From: Nitrospira sp. bin75
Lineage (GTDB): Bacteria; Nitrospirota; Nitrospiria; Nitrospirales; UBA8639
Length of the DNA stretch: 39,593 bases
Direction of reading: 5' to 3'
Assembly (NCBI GenBank): GCA_002238765.1
Contig: MPMZ01000026.1
Location: forward strand, 1-39,593
Positions 1 through 8,333 of the stretch are shown piece after piece. The position numbers and the translations under genes are program-made. The notes under the pieces are model-generated. The model was not told where the DNA came from. It saw only the letters and a program-made list of their open reading frames with translations, and did no database searches. How positions within the stretch are numbered: the stretch's first letter is position 1; the number at the start of each line of letters is the position of its first letter.

Positions 1-117
1 GGAGGGAGACCCCCGGCTGTTGGGCTAACAGCATGAATTCGTGGCGTTGAGACATGGGCGACACCTCTTTCCAAGGCATGGCGCTCCTCCTTTTGGGGTG
101 AAGCCCTGCAGCTTAAA

Positions 118-167
118 GTGTTCACCATGTCTCCGAACAGGTGTAAACCATGTCCCCGGTCTATACA
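118..167. repeat. Imperfect direct repeat, possible IS481-type element end
   Basis: Two adjacent units read TTCACCATGTCTCCGAACA and TAAACCATGTCCCCGGTCTA. Repeated 'ACCATGTsyCCG' motifs of this kind are, from memory, found at the ends of IS481-family elements. No transposase is visible here, so any element would lie mostly left of the window. The rest of 1-294 shows no credible gene. Confidence 0.3.
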
Positions 168-268
168 CTCTCCCACGTTGGGGAGAGGGTTCTATACGGT
201 TATTTTTATACCAGGGGAATAGAAGAGGGAGATGCCTTTCCCGAGACAAGCCTAGGGAAGCGGGCGGA

Positions 269-316
269 CCCTTCGACAAGCCCTTCGACTGCGCTCAGGG
301 CAGGCTCCTTCGGGGA
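269..316. repeat. REP-like intergenic repeat, copy 1
   Basis: The stretch contains CCTTCGACAAG and CCTTCGACTGCGCTCAGGG-CAGGC, the palindromic 'CCTTCGAC...GCTCAGGACAGGC' type found scattered between genes in many bacteria. Three more copies occur in this window. It overlaps the last codons of the DUF502 gene and so supplies part of that protein's C-terminal tail. Confidence 0.6.
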
Positions 317-942
317 GGTTCGCCTGTCAGCCACCCTTGGGGCGGTTGATACAGCCCCGCGGAGAATTCCAATTTCATGGCCTCTTCGGGACGCAGCTTG
401 ACGCGGTGGATCTTCGACGCCCCGACGAACGCCAAATAGCCCGTAAAGGGGTGAATGGCCGTCGGCACAAACACCATGATGAGTGAATCGTCTTTGACAA
501 TCTGGAGCATTCCGGGTGCGGTGCCCATCAGAAATCCGATCGCCCACAGGCCGGTGCGGGGAAACGGAAACACGACCACCGTACTCTGGCCGAATCGCTC
601 ACGAAACTGAAACACATCGGTCATCCCCTTGAGCGTGTAATAGATACTTCTCACCAACGGTATCCGCTCGAACAGGTCCTCTACGCGTTTCACGAACCGT
701 TGCCCGACGAGGCGAGTCCCCAACATCCCCGCCCCCAAAATGACCAAGAGCAACAGGGTAATCCCCGCTCCCGGAATTTCAAACGTCATCACGGGACCCA
801 ACAGATCCACCCACAGGCCATCCAACGTCACGAATAACGTGGACAGAATCAGGAAGGTTCCCCACGCCGGGACGACGACAAACAGTCCCGCGACGAAATA
901 TCGTTTGAGTAGCTGAAGTCGACTGCGCTTATCCATGGTCAT
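295..942 (-). CDS. DUF502 family inner-membrane protein
   Basis: The product has 215 residues from the ATG at 942; a TTG three codons upstream and an ATG two codons downstream are alternatives. Two membrane segments are visible at about residues 16-38 and 58-75. A conserved-looking block follows, with 'IPLVRSIYYTLKG' near residue 94 and 'VFVPTAIHPFTGYL' near residue 157. Both blocks are typical of the DUF502 family, whose function is not established in bacteria; plant members are the COV/LCV proteins. The C-terminal PPRRSLP tail is encoded by a REP-like repeat and is probably not functional. It stands alone on the minus strand, divergent from the Trm112-like gene. Confidence 0.8.
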   Translation of the reverse strand: MTMDKRSRLQLLKRYFVAGLFVVVPAWGTFLILSTLFVTLDGLWVDLLGPVMTFEIPGAGITLLLLVILGAGMLGTRLVGQRFVKRVEDLFERIPLVRSIYYTLKGMTDVFQFRERFGQSTVVVFPFPRTGLWAIGFLMGTAPGMLQIVKDDSLIMVFVPTAIHPFTGYLAFVGASKIHRVKLRPEEAMKLEFSAGLYQPPQGWLTGEPPRRSLP

Positions 943-1087
943 CGTCGCCAACCGATGCGCATTTGCAGGCCAGAAGCTGCCGTGTTTGAGCCAAAACTCG
1001 CTTGTTGACTGGCATGGCTCTTCGACTCTTTCCCCCCACCGGATCGCTGGCGGACTACGCCCTTAGCTCTCCGACTCCCCCTCAAGG

Positions 1088-1113
1088 GCCTGTCCTGAGC
1101 TTGTCGAAGGGGG
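1088..1113. repeat. REP-like intergenic repeat, copy 2
   Basis: GCCTGTCCTGAGC-TTGTCGAAGG is the inverted orientation of the repeat at 269-316. It lies between the divergent DUF502 and Trm112-like genes. Confidence 0.6.
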
Positions 1114-1209
1114 GAGTGATTGTACGTCGTCTTGCAATCCATCGAACGTATTGACTAGTGTATGAAAGACGGCGTTGGAAAACAACTGCACAAACGGGAA
1201 AGGGAAATC

Positions 1210-1500
1210 ATGAGTCCTGACAGCGAGTCAGCCCCGGCGATGCCTCTCGATCCTGCGCTCCTGGAAATCTTGTGTTGTCCGGAGACCAAGCAGGCTCTGA
1301 CGCTCCTGGACGCCGCCGCCCTCGACCTCCTGAACCGAAACATTGCGAATGGGGAAGTGCAGAATACGGGTGGGAACCTAGTGAAAGAACCCCTCGATGG
1401 CGGGTTGCTCAGGAGCGATAAGCAGGTCGCCTATCCGATCCGGGAGATGATTCCGATCATGCTCATTGAGGAAGGAATCCCGACCGCCGGTCTTCTGTAA
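1210..1500 (+). CDS. Trm112/YcaR-like small protein
   Basis: The product has 96 residues from the ATG at 1210, which follows GAAAGGGAAATC. An in-frame ATG at 1162 is less likely because it precedes a charged, non-conserved stretch. The core 'LDPALLEILCCPETK' followed by 'VAYPIREMIPIMLIEEG' is the Trm112/UPF0434 signature. Family members are small zinc-ribbon-like activators of methyltransferases. Here the usual CPxC knuckle reads CCPET, so one expected zinc ligand is missing. An insert of about 20 residues separates the two conserved halves. The exact role is not known from sequence. Confidence 0.8.
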   Translation: MSPDSESAPAMPLDPALLEILCCPETKQALTLLDAAALDLLNRNIANGEVQNTGGNLVKEPLDGGLLRSDKQVAYPIREMIPIMLIEEGIPTAGLL

Positions 1501-1545
1501 GCCGGAACCGGCACCCCCGCGACGAAGGCTGGTGAGACATGCGGG

Positions 1546-1794
1546 CTAGGCTTCTTCCTGGGAATCGGAGGCGCGCTCACCCCTCCACAACCACCACGCC
1601 GAGCGAAGTAACTGGACGCACACGTAAACGGAGAGCGCGAGTAAGAGGCCATACAGCCACAGGTTCCTGGCAGGCCATTCGTCCGGGGCGTGCAGCAGGA
1701 GGGCCAGGGCGATATGCCCGCCCAGGCCCAAGCAGACGGCAAAAATAATCCACTCTCGTATCCAGCGGGACTTGACTCTGTCAGCAGCAAACAT
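1546..1794 (-). CDS. Small two-helix membrane protein
   Basis: This 82-residue product starts at ATG 1794. Two hydrophobic segments are visible at about residues 15-34 and 45-68, separated by a short loop (HAPDEWPARNLW), and the tail is charged. It has no recognised family motif. It is convergent with the Trm112-like gene, 45 bases away. The hydrophobic pattern with a basic N-terminus supports a real inner-membrane protein, but no function can be assigned. Confidence 0.5.
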   Translation of the reverse strand: MFAADRVKSRWIREWIIFAVCLGLGGHIALALLLHAPDEWPARNLWLYGLLLALSVYVCVQLLRSAWWLWRGERASDSQEEA

Positions 1795-1811
1795 TCTTTG
1801 TCAGGACGGCG

Positions 1812-1856
1812 TCCTTCGACTTCACTTCGTTACGCTCAGGACAGGCAGGACAGGCT
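1812..1856. repeat. REP-like intergenic repeat, copy 3
   Basis: CCTTCGACTTCACTTCG, then TACGCTCAGGACAGGC with a duplicated GGACAGGC. It is a variant of the repeats at 269, 1088 and 37269. It lies in the gap 1795-1913, which otherwise shows nothing recognisable. Confidence 0.55.
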
Positions 1857-1913
1857 CCGTCCGTCGCCTGCGTGGGAGATCTGCAACCGGAAGCGCCGGC
1901 ACCATGAACCACC

Positions 1914-2282
1914 TCAGACCGGGCTTTTGGCCGACTCGATTTCCGTGGCCGTAATCAGACTCGTGAGGTAGTCGGTCACGAAGATCAGCGCTTCCTCCCG
2001 GCCGTCAGCCCTCCTGCCCTTTTCCCGTCGTTGAACGGATAATTCGTGATCCAGATCCGATTTGACGTCGCCTAACAATTTATGAAGGGAGGCTGTGGTG
2101 AGATTCTGGTCCACGTCTTCAAACTCCTGGCACCGATCAAGCACCCAATTAAGCCCTTCCACTCGCCCCAAATACCGATCGTGGTCAGCCGAATCGATTC
2201 GAGCCATGGTCGTCGAAAACGCCTGAGCCTCATAAATCAGGTTGTAAAAACTTGAAATCGCTCGATGTAAAGTTGAATTCAT
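1914..2282 (-). CDS. Hypothetical soluble protein
   Basis: This 122-residue product starts at ATG 2282 behind GAGGAGGAAC, a strong ribosome binding site. It is predicted soluble and mainly helical, for example 'RAISSFYNLIYEAQAF' near the start and 'ALIFVTDYLTSLITATEIE' near the end, with a basic run (RREKGRRADGREE) between. No known motif was recognised. It follows the next hypothetical gene (2316-2693) by 33 bases and is probably cotranscribed with it, downstream of the nxrAB terminator. Confidence 0.6.
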   Translation of the reverse strand: MNSTLHRAISSFYNLIYEAQAFSTTMARIDSADHDRYLGRVEGLNWVLDRCQEFEDVDQNLTTASLHKLLGDVKSDLDHELSVQRREKGRRADGREEALIFVTDYLTSLITATEIESAKSPV

Positions 2283-2315
2283 TGTTCCTCCTCAAAACGG
2301 GTCTCCGGACAAGTG

Positions 2316-2693
2316 TCAGGTAAACAATAATGGGTGAAATTCCGCCATAAAGCCGTAATACAGGGGAGCAAACTCCTTTAAGCTGTGGGGACTCGTTTCT
2401 TTTAAGCGTTTAAAAAAGAAAATCTGTTGACGGGCGTCAATTTGCTCGAGAATGGCCGAAAGCTGGGGGATGGAAATCGATTTCGCGGGGATGCTCAATA
2501 CGTAATGCACCAACCGTTCGACAAATTGTTGAGTCACGTACTCCGACCTGAGATATTCGTCTGGCACCTTTCCGGTTTCCAGGAGTTCCCAAAAGGGTAT
2601 GGCCTGAGCGGAAACAGGAAGGGGATCAGGAGGAGAGAGCGTCATATGGTCGAAATCGCGTGCTTTCTCGCGGTGTTTGGATAAGAGCAACAC
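2316..2693 (-). CDS. Hypothetical protein downstream of nxrB
   Basis: This product has 125 residues from a GTG at 2693, preceded by AAAGGGACAT. An internal ATG at 2645 would give 109 residues. The sequence is helical and soluble with a proline-rich N-terminal part (LSPPDPLPVSAQAIPFWELL) and ends in PLLFT. It shows no cysteine clusters or membrane segments. It lies about 135 bases beyond nxrB on the same strand but behind a strong terminator, so expression with nxrAB would need read-through or its own promoter. By position an accessory role for Nxr is possible, but nothing in the sequence shows it. Confidence 0.55.
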   Translation of the reverse strand: MLLLSKHREKARDFDHMTLSPPDPLPVSAQAIPFWELLETGKVPDEYLRSEYVTQQFVERLVHYVLSIPAKSISIPQLSAILEQIDARQQIFFFKRLKETSPHSLKEFAPLYYGFMAEFHPLLFT

Positions 2694-2770
2694 ATGTCCC
2701 TTTAGGATACACCATTTAGAGAAGGAATCTAAGCAAATTTTTCGAGTTGCCTCTCGAGAGACGGTTCTTC

Positions 2771-2809
2771 AAAAAAAAGCCGGAGGTCCGAAAACCTCCG
2801 GCTTTTTTT
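2771..2809 (-). terminator. Strong intrinsic terminator after nxrB
   Basis: A perfect stem of AGCCGGAGGT paired with ACCTCCGGCT, loop CCGAAA, is flanked by eight A on one side and seven T on the other. It can therefore act in both directions. It starts 20 bases beyond the nxrB stop codon and probably ends the nxrAB transcript. Confidence 0.9.
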
Positions 2810-2828
2810 ACAAACCCTACCAGGCTTC

Positions 2829-4118
2829 TTACAGCCAGGTAGCGCGTTCGGCTGGCCGAATGTAAATCGGCTCTTCCACTTGCTGCCGGACGGCTTCCTT
2901 CCCGGACTTGTTGAACCCTAACACGGTGTCGTTGTACATCTCGAACTTCCGACCGTGAATTTGGGTTTCAAACACTTTCGGTCCAGGAATGATGTCATAC
3001 CGGAACACGATTTGTTGGCTCGCTCTCCAGAGCTGGAGGACGGCTAACAATTCCCGGCTCGGCACCAAGTACTTCTCGATCGCATTGTCCACGCCCGGCC
3101 CGAACATCTGCCGGATGTAGCCACGAGGCGCTTGCCGCGGGGGAATGTAATACCCGTTCGGCTCCGTGCCCCATTGCGGATACAGCGGCAACGCCACCTG
3201 TTCCACCCGGATGGTGTAGTACAGGGGGTTCCACCGATCTTCCGCCCACAGTCCATCCTCACCGATCTTGACGAGGTTCTGTAAGCGAATCTTACCCACG
3301 CAGGCCGCCATACACCGGGTTTCCATCGGCTCACCACCGGTGAGAGGATCTTTCCCCTCCACCCGCGGATAGCACGCGATGCACTTCTCGGTCACCCGAG
3401 TCGTACCCCGATACATCGGCTTTTTGTATGGACATTGCTCCACGCACTTCTTGTACCCACGGCACCGGTTCTGGTCGATCAGCACGATCCCATCCTCCGG
3501 CCTCTTGTAGATGGCTTTCCGCGGACAGGCGGCCAAACAACCCGGATACGTGCAATGGTTACAAATGCGTTGAAGATAGAAGAAGTAGGTTTCATGTTCC
3601 GGCAAGCTGCTGCCGGTCATGCGCCATGGTTCTTCCTTGGTAAACCCGGTCTTATCAATGCCTTCCACAATCGCGCGCATTGACGTGGCCGTGTCTTCAT
3701 AAATGTTGACAAAACGCCATTCTTGGTCCGTCGGAATGTACCCGATCGCGGCCTGGCCGACTTTCGCCCCGGCATCGAAAATGGTCATCCCTTCGAACAC
3801 CCCATACGGCGCATGGTGTTTGCGGCCGACCCGCACGTTCCACACCTGTCCGCCTGGGTTGACTTGTTCGATCAACTGCGTGATTTTCACGTCGTAGAAC
3901 TGTGGATATCCACCATACGGTTTCGTTTCCACGTTGTTCCACCACATGTACTCCTGGCCTTTCGAAAACAGCCACGTGGATTTATCCGCCATGGAACAGG
4001 TTTGGCAGGCCAAGCAGCGATTGATGTTGAACACAAAGGCGAATTGCCACTTCGGATGCCGTTCCTCATAGGGATACAGCATCTTCCGCCCTAAGTGCCA
4101 ATTATAGACTTCTGGCAT
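2829..4118 (-). CDS. nxrB: Nitrite oxidoreductase beta subunit NxrB
   Basis: The 429-residue electron-transfer subunit of nitrite oxidoreductase relays electrons from the alpha-subunit molybdenum site through [Fe-S] clusters. ATG 4118 follows GGAGGAAACC. Cysteine clusters are visible as CLACQTC at residues 35-41, then CNHCTYPGCLAAC, CRGYKKCVEQC, CIAC and CMAAC. This is the four-cluster ferredoxin-like arrangement of type II DMSO-reductase family beta subunits (NarH, NxrB). There is no own signal peptide, which fits co-export with the Tat-signal-bearing alpha subunit. It lies 75 bases downstream of nxrA and is followed by a strong terminator. The length and the N-terminal MPEVYNWHLGRKM agree with my recollection of Nitrospira NxrB rather than Nitrobacter NxrB. 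Confidence 0.97.
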   Translation of the reverse strand: MPEVYNWHLGRKMLYPYEERHPKWQFAFVFNINRCLACQTCSMADKSTWLFSKGQEYMWWNNVETKPYGGYPQFYDVKITQLIEQVNPGGQVWNVRVGRKHHAPYGVFEGMTIFDAGAKVGQAAIGYIPTDQEWRFVNIYEDTATSMRAIVEGIDKTGFTKEEPWRMTGSSLPEHETYFFYLQRICNHCTYPGCLAACPRKAIYKRPEDGIVLIDQNRCRGYKKCVEQCPYKKPMYRGTTRVTEKCIACYPRVEGKDPLTGGEPMETRCMAACVGKIRLQNLVKIGEDGLWAEDRWNPLYYTIRVEQVALPLYPQWGTEPNGYYIPPRQAPRGYIRQMFGPGVDNAIEKYLVPSRELLAVLQLWRASQQIVFRYDIIPGPKVFETQIHGRKFEMYNDTVLGFNKSGKEAVRQQVEEPIYIRPAERATWL

Positions 4119-4193
4119 GGTTTCCTCCGTTTTCTTTGAACTATATAGTTAGTTCAATTGCTAAAAATCCACATTTGATCCTGGTTAAACTGC

Positions 4194-7100
4194 TTACACC
4201 TTGATCTTGATGTGGTCGCCTTTGAGCCACTTGATCATGAACTCATTTTCCTGCCCAGGCGTAAACCCGGTCCGGACTGGCTCCCATGGACCCCTGCCGC
4301 CGATACCACCGTCCTCTGCTTTGGTAATCCGCATCAGACATTCTTTCGGAGTGGTGTTGACCGCATGGTTGTCCACTTGATAACCGAATTTGAACTTCCA
4401 GCCCACTGCGTGTTTCCCCGGCAGTGAGTCGGTTTGGTGCATCGGCATCAACCAGTCCCGGGTGAAGGACTGTTGCGCCCCATACCGGAAGTTGGATTGA
4501 TAACCCGTATCCATCGCGATGGCCCGTCCGTCCGGTCGGGTTTCGTGACCCTTCACGGATTTCGCGGTTGCCACGTACGGAGCGTGTTTCGCCATCGTCA
4601 CGTGGTACGGGAACGCCGGGTTGTACTTCGACCGAATCATCAACCGAGCCACTTTGTAGTACGGGTCACTCGGCTTCCAGCCGCGGTACGGCCGATCAAC
4701 CGGATTGCCGTCAACGTACACGTAGTCACCGTCGTTGATGCCCCGGTCTTTCGCCGCTTGTGGGTTCATGTGTAATTGATGCTCACCCACACCCGGTGTC
4801 CGTTTATCCATCCGATACGCGTCACCGAAGTTCGACTCGTACATCTGCACCCAGTCGTTCACCGACCATTGGCTGTGTACACGATGCCGCGTCTTCGGCG
4901 TCACGCAATAGAACTGATACCCCTTCTCCCACAGTGGGTTGGAGTACCGTTTGATTTCCTGCCACGGCAACGCAATGTTACGTACCGTTTTGTCATCATG
5001 GTGCTGCGCCGTGATGGGAATACCATAGTCATCCGGCCGCACGTACGGGTTCGTCGTCATAATCGCGTTCGGCAAGTATGGAGTCGCCTCCGTCCCTTCC
5101 CGGTGCGAAATGAAGTTTTCCCCGTATTCAATGGCTTCCGGCTCCGTCCGGTAGTTCTCATACCGGCCAGTCCGGGTCCATTGTGGCTTACTTTCATTCG
5201 TCTCTTCCCAGAACGGTTGCCGTGGATACGTCCGGCACAGCACCATCCAGCCCTTCTCGGACTTGAGCATGGTGTCGACGCTGTACCCGTACCCCGTACA
5301 ACTGGCATCCAACAACCGTTGCACGTACACGTCCACCCGGTTGTCGTAGACGAATTTGAAGTAATCCCGGAACCGCCCATCGCCCGTCATATTGGTCAAT
5401 TTGGCGGCCACGCCGGCTGTCGTATCCAGGTCGTTTCTGGTGTCATACAAGGGCCGGATACCCCCTTTCCACACCTGGAACCACGGATTCGACACCGTTG
5501 CCGTATGCTCCGGATACGTGAACTCCATCCACGTATTCACACCCATCGCGATGTCGGCATGGTTCACGTCCGAGGTCATCTCGATATCCTGGGTGACGAT
5601 ACATTCGATGTGTGGGTCCACGTTTCTGACCATGTCATAGTGGTGTTTGGCGTTGTTCAACACGTTGACGTTCGCCACCCACCGGAACTTGGTCGGGGTC
5701 GGCATGTGCGTCTTTCCGGTAAACACCCGGCGCCCATACTTCGGCGTGTTCACGATCAACGCCGTGTCCCCATGGTTCCAGTAAGCCACCTCTTCACCAT
5801 AGTAGTAGCCACGCACGTGCACTTCTTTACCGTGTGCGTTCGGATCCGTCGTGATCTTGAACGGATTCTCCGCGGTGTGCGTGCCCAACCCACCGCCGGA
5901 CCACGGGGTGGCGTTCCAGATCCCCGCTTTGTAGTTCCCGGCCCAGGTATGTTGCCCGGTCCCGAACTTCCCGACGTTCCCGGCGATAATCAACACCATC
6001 GCCGCGCCACGCGCAATGATGGTTTGGTGGAAGTAGTGGTTCGTCCCTTCCCCGTTGTGAATCGTTGCCGGCTTGATGGTTCCTGAATCTCTGGCCCAGC
6101 GGACGATCAGGTCCTTCGGGGACCGGTTGATCTGGTGGATCGTATCCAAGTCGTAGTCCTGCAAGTGGACTTGATACAACTGGAAGATCGGTGCCACGTC
6201 GACTTCCCGGCCGTTCAGCAACTTCACCCGGTAGGTCCCGGTCAAGGCTGACTCGATGCCGCTGTTCCGGTAATGCCAGCCCACCAATTCACGGTGAATC
6301 GGCACGGCTTGGTTCTTATTCGTATCCCACACCATGAAACCGCCGAGACGCGCAATCTTCGCCGGATTCAGCGTTTGCACTTTCCCCGAATAGGTTTTGG
6401 AGAAGTCCGGCAAGGAATAGCCCTTGATCACGTCGCGCGGATCAAGATATTGCAGCGTGTCCGTACGAACCAGAATCGGCATGTCCGTATAGGCCGCGCA
6501 GAAATCATGGTCATGCATGTTCTCGTCGAACATGATCTTACAGGCACCCAGGAACAATGCCGCGTCCGTCTCCGGCCGAACCGGAATCCAGTAGTCGGCA
6601 CGATACGCCGTCGGGTTGTACTCCGGCGTGATCACGACCACCCGCGCTCCACGCTCGATACTCTCGAGCTTCCAGTGCGCTTCCGGCATTTTGTTTTCGA
6701 CGAAGTTCTTGCCCCAGCTTGTGTTCAACTTCGCGAATCGCATGTCGCTCATGTCGTTGTCAGAGGTTTGCACCCCGGACCAGAACGGATGCGCTGGGTT
6801 TTGGTCACCGTGCCAGGTGTAGTTCGACCAATACCGGCCGCCTTGGGCCTGGTTGGGCTTCACTTTCCGAATGTAGTGGTCGAGCAACGCGCCGCAGCCA
6901 CCGTTCATCCGGGTGACGGACATCTTGCCGATCACGCCCAGGATGGGCATCCCCGCGCGGAACTTCATGGTCCGCACGCCGGAACCCTTGGTCATCTCGA
7001 TCATTTCCGGCGGATAGCCTTGCTCCCGCAACCGACGGGCACCGGCTTCGCCGCTGTACCGCTCCGCGATAATGACCATGGCTTTGGCCAGGTACGTAAA

Positions 7101-7631
7101 CGCCGTATCCCAGCTTACCCGCAACATGTCATCCAGGAACCGCGAAGTGAATTTGTATTTATTCATGACGTCCGGAGTGAATTCCGGGCTACCGGCATCC
7201 ATCCAGGCTTTCCAACCACGGCGCATCAAGGGGCCTTTCAACCGATAGGGCCCATACACCCGACGATGCATCGTGTACCCCTTCAAGCACATCCGCGGAT
7301 TGTGTGCAAACGTTCCGCGGTTGCCGTAGAGGTCTTCGTAGGTTTGGTGGTCGTAGTTTTGCTCGACCCGCATCACCACACCGTTACGCACGAAGGAACG
7401 CACGCGACAGGCGTGGGTGTCGTTCGGGGAGCAGACCCACGTAAACGACGAATCATAGCGATACTGATCGTGGTACACCCGCTCCCAGGCGCGATCCGGA
7501 TACTCGCCCAGCGGATTGCCCACTTCGACAACCGGTTGCAGCGCAGTCAAGGCCAAGGCTTTGTCCGCCAACGCCACTGCCGCCACTGTCCCGGTGGTCA
7601 CTTTTAAAAATTGACGTCTAGAAAGAAACAT
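4194..7631 (-). CDS. nxrA: Nitrite oxidoreductase alpha subunit NxrA
   Basis: The catalytic subunit oxidises nitrite to nitrate at a bis-MGD molybdenum centre. The 1145-residue product starts at ATG 7631, seven bases after GAGGAGG; an upstream in-frame start (7658) lies across that binding site and is rejected. The N-terminus MFLSRRQFLKV followed by a hydrophobic alanine-rich stretch is a Tat-like signal, so the active site should face the periplasm. The N-terminal [4Fe-4S] motif reads C67-x3-D71-x3-C75 with C115 further on, with Asp in a position that is usually Cys. Size and sequence style fit Nitrospira-type NxrA in the type II DMSO-reductase family. Expression probably starts at the sigma-54-type site at 7806-7821, with a leader of about 160 bases. 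Confidence 0.97.
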   Translation of the reverse strand: MFLSRRQFLKVTTGTVAAVALADKALALTALQPVVEVGNPLGEYPDRAWERVYHDQYRYDSSFTWVCSPNDTHACRVRSFVRNGVVMRVEQNYDHQTYEDLYGNRGTFAHNPRMCLKGYTMHRRVYGPYRLKGPLMRRGWKAWMDAGSPEFTPDVMNKYKFTSRFLDDMLRVSWDTAFTYLAKAMVIIAERYSGEAGARRLREQGYPPEMIEMTKGSGVRTMKFRAGMPILGVIGKMSVTRMNGGCGALLDHYIRKVKPNQAQGGRYWSNYTWHGDQNPAHPFWSGVQTSDNDMSDMRFAKLNTSWGKNFVENKMPEAHWKLESIERGARVVVITPEYNPTAYRADYWIPVRPETDAALFLGACKIMFDENMHDHDFCAAYTDMPILVRTDTLQYLDPRDVIKGYSLPDFSKTYSGKVQTLNPAKIARLGGFMVWDTNKNQAVPIHRELVGWHYRNSGIESALTGTYRVKLLNGREVDVAPIFQLYQVHLQDYDLDTIHQINRSPKDLIVRWARDSGTIKPATIHNGEGTNHYFHQTIIARGAAMVLIIAGNVGKFGTGQHTWAGNYKAGIWNATPWSGGGLGTHTAENPFKITTDPNAHGKEVHVRGYYYGEEVAYWNHGDTALIVNTPKYGRRVFTGKTHMPTPTKFRWVANVNVLNNAKHHYDMVRNVDPHIECIVTQDIEMTSDVNHADIAMGVNTWMEFTYPEHTATVSNPWFQVWKGGIRPLYDTRNDLDTTAGVAAKLTNMTGDGRFRDYFKFVYDNRVDVYVQRLLDASCTGYGYSVDTMLKSEKGWMVLCRTYPRQPFWEETNESKPQWTRTGRYENYRTEPEAIEYGENFISHREGTEATPYLPNAIMTTNPYVRPDDYGIPITAQHHDDKTVRNIALPWQEIKRYSNPLWEKGYQFYCVTPKTRHRVHSQWSVNDWVQMYESNFGDAYRMDKRTPGVGEHQLHMNPQAAKDRGINDGDYVYVDGNPVDRPYRGWKPSDPYYKVARLMIRSKYNPAFPYHVTMAKHAPYVATAKSVKGHETRPDGRAIAMDTGYQSNFRYGAQQSFTRDWLMPMHQTDSLPGKHAVGWKFKFGYQVDNHAVNTTPKECLMRITKAEDGGIGGRGPWEPVRTGFTPGQENEFMIKWLKGDHIKIKV

Positions 7632-7746
7632 TGCGAAACCTCCTCGTGTAAAGGCCAAGCGGCCTAACGTGGAATGGATTAATGAAAAAACCCCCTGATG
7701 GGGAAAACCTTTCTCCGACCACCTCCTTTCCTGACTTTTGCTTCAT
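7618..7746 (-). CDS. Possible leader ORF overlapping the nxrA start
   Basis: A 42-codon reading frame starts at ATG 7746, twelve bases after GGAGGAGG, and ends at TAG 7618-7620, just inside nxrA. It begins MKQKSGKEVVGE. The frame spans the hairpin at 7685-7703. A leader whose stop overlaps the downstream start would allow translational coupling or attenuation. The peptide has no recognised family and its existence is inferred only from the start site and position, so it may be chance. Confidence 0.25.
   Translation of the reverse strand: MKQKSGKEVVGERFSPSGGFFINPFHVRPLGLYTRRFRNVSF
7685..7703 (-). terminator. Terminator-like hairpin in the nxrA leader
   Basis: Read on the minus strand, CCCC-ATCA-GGGG is followed by G and six T. 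The stem is only four to five pairs, so a full terminator is doubtful. Its place between the probable promoter and nxrA suggests attenuation or transcript processing. Confidence 0.35.
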
Positions 7747-7805
7747 GATTCTGTTGATCCTCCTCCATGAATACTGGCTGGTTTCCTTTATCCTCCCATA
7801 TTTCT

Positions 7806-7920
7806 AGCAATTTTCGAGCCATCATGGGAAGTTTTCAAAAATATCTATAACATATTGAAAATAAATGGGAATATGTATTTTAAACGATGTGGGATATTTA
7901 CTGGTGTTTCCAATTGGTAG
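7806..7920 (-). promoter_or_regulatory. Sigma-54-type promoter and upstream block of nxrA
   Basis: At 7806-7821 the minus strand reads TGGCTCG-AAAA-TTGCT, which matches the -24/-12 consensus TGGCACG-N4-TTGCW with ten bases between GG and GC. Transcription would start near 7794. The next ~100 bases upstream, up to CTACCAATTGG at 7910-7920, align with the block at 9163-9278. Conservation of the upstream part suggests shared enhancer or activator sites. No direct evidence for use is available. Confidence 0.6.
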
Positions 7921-7933
7921 CATGATAGTTCGC

Positions 7934-8248
7934 TCATGATGGCACTGATGACAAATCGAGATTGTTCGTGAAACGTTTAGTTTTCGTAACATAATGATCC
8001 ATCCAACCTATCGACAGTGCCAAAAGTGCAAAAAATGTCAACAAAATTTGACATAATAAAAATTTTGGCAGCCAACCAAGGACATTTTTCAGGGTTCGGT
8101 GAACCAATGAACAGCAATTACCTGGAGCTGGCTCGCTCCCCACCGCAACGGGAAGGCACGGGGGGACGCCCTCTATAGTTGTTACCTGAAGGTAACAGAT
8201 TTCAGGGCCATAACAGCAGGGTTTGGTGCGTTTGCGGGCGTCTTGCAA
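7934..8248 (-). CDS. Doubtful small membrane ORF
   Basis: This 104-residue frame has one clear hydrophobic segment (LPKFLLCQILLTFFALLALSIGW, about residues 58-80). Its N-terminal half is cysteine- and proline-rich and looks non-coding. A hairpin TGTTACC-TGAA-GGTAACA sits inside it at 8180-8197. It follows the 8334-8759 gene by 85 bases on the same strand. It could be the degenerate last gene of that operon or noncoding sequence. The rest of 8249-8333 shows nothing. Confidence 0.25.
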   Translation of the reverse strand: MQDARKRTKPCCYGPEICYLQVTTIEGVPPCLPVAVGSEPAPGNCCSLVHRTLKNVLGWLPKFLLCQILLTFFALLALSIGWMDHYVTKTKRFTNNLDLSSVPS

Positions 8249-8333
8249 AGAGCAGGCTTAAGCGAATTCCCCGTGTGTCTTCATAATACCTTCAACTCAG
8301 GGAGACAGGAGCGTAGCCAGAGCCTAGGGGAAG

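Noticed and set aside
4776-7607. Two long plus-strand frames (436 and 444 codons) across nxrA
   Set aside because: They are antisense shadows of nxrA: His-, Arg- and Val-rich composition, no binding site, no family likeness.
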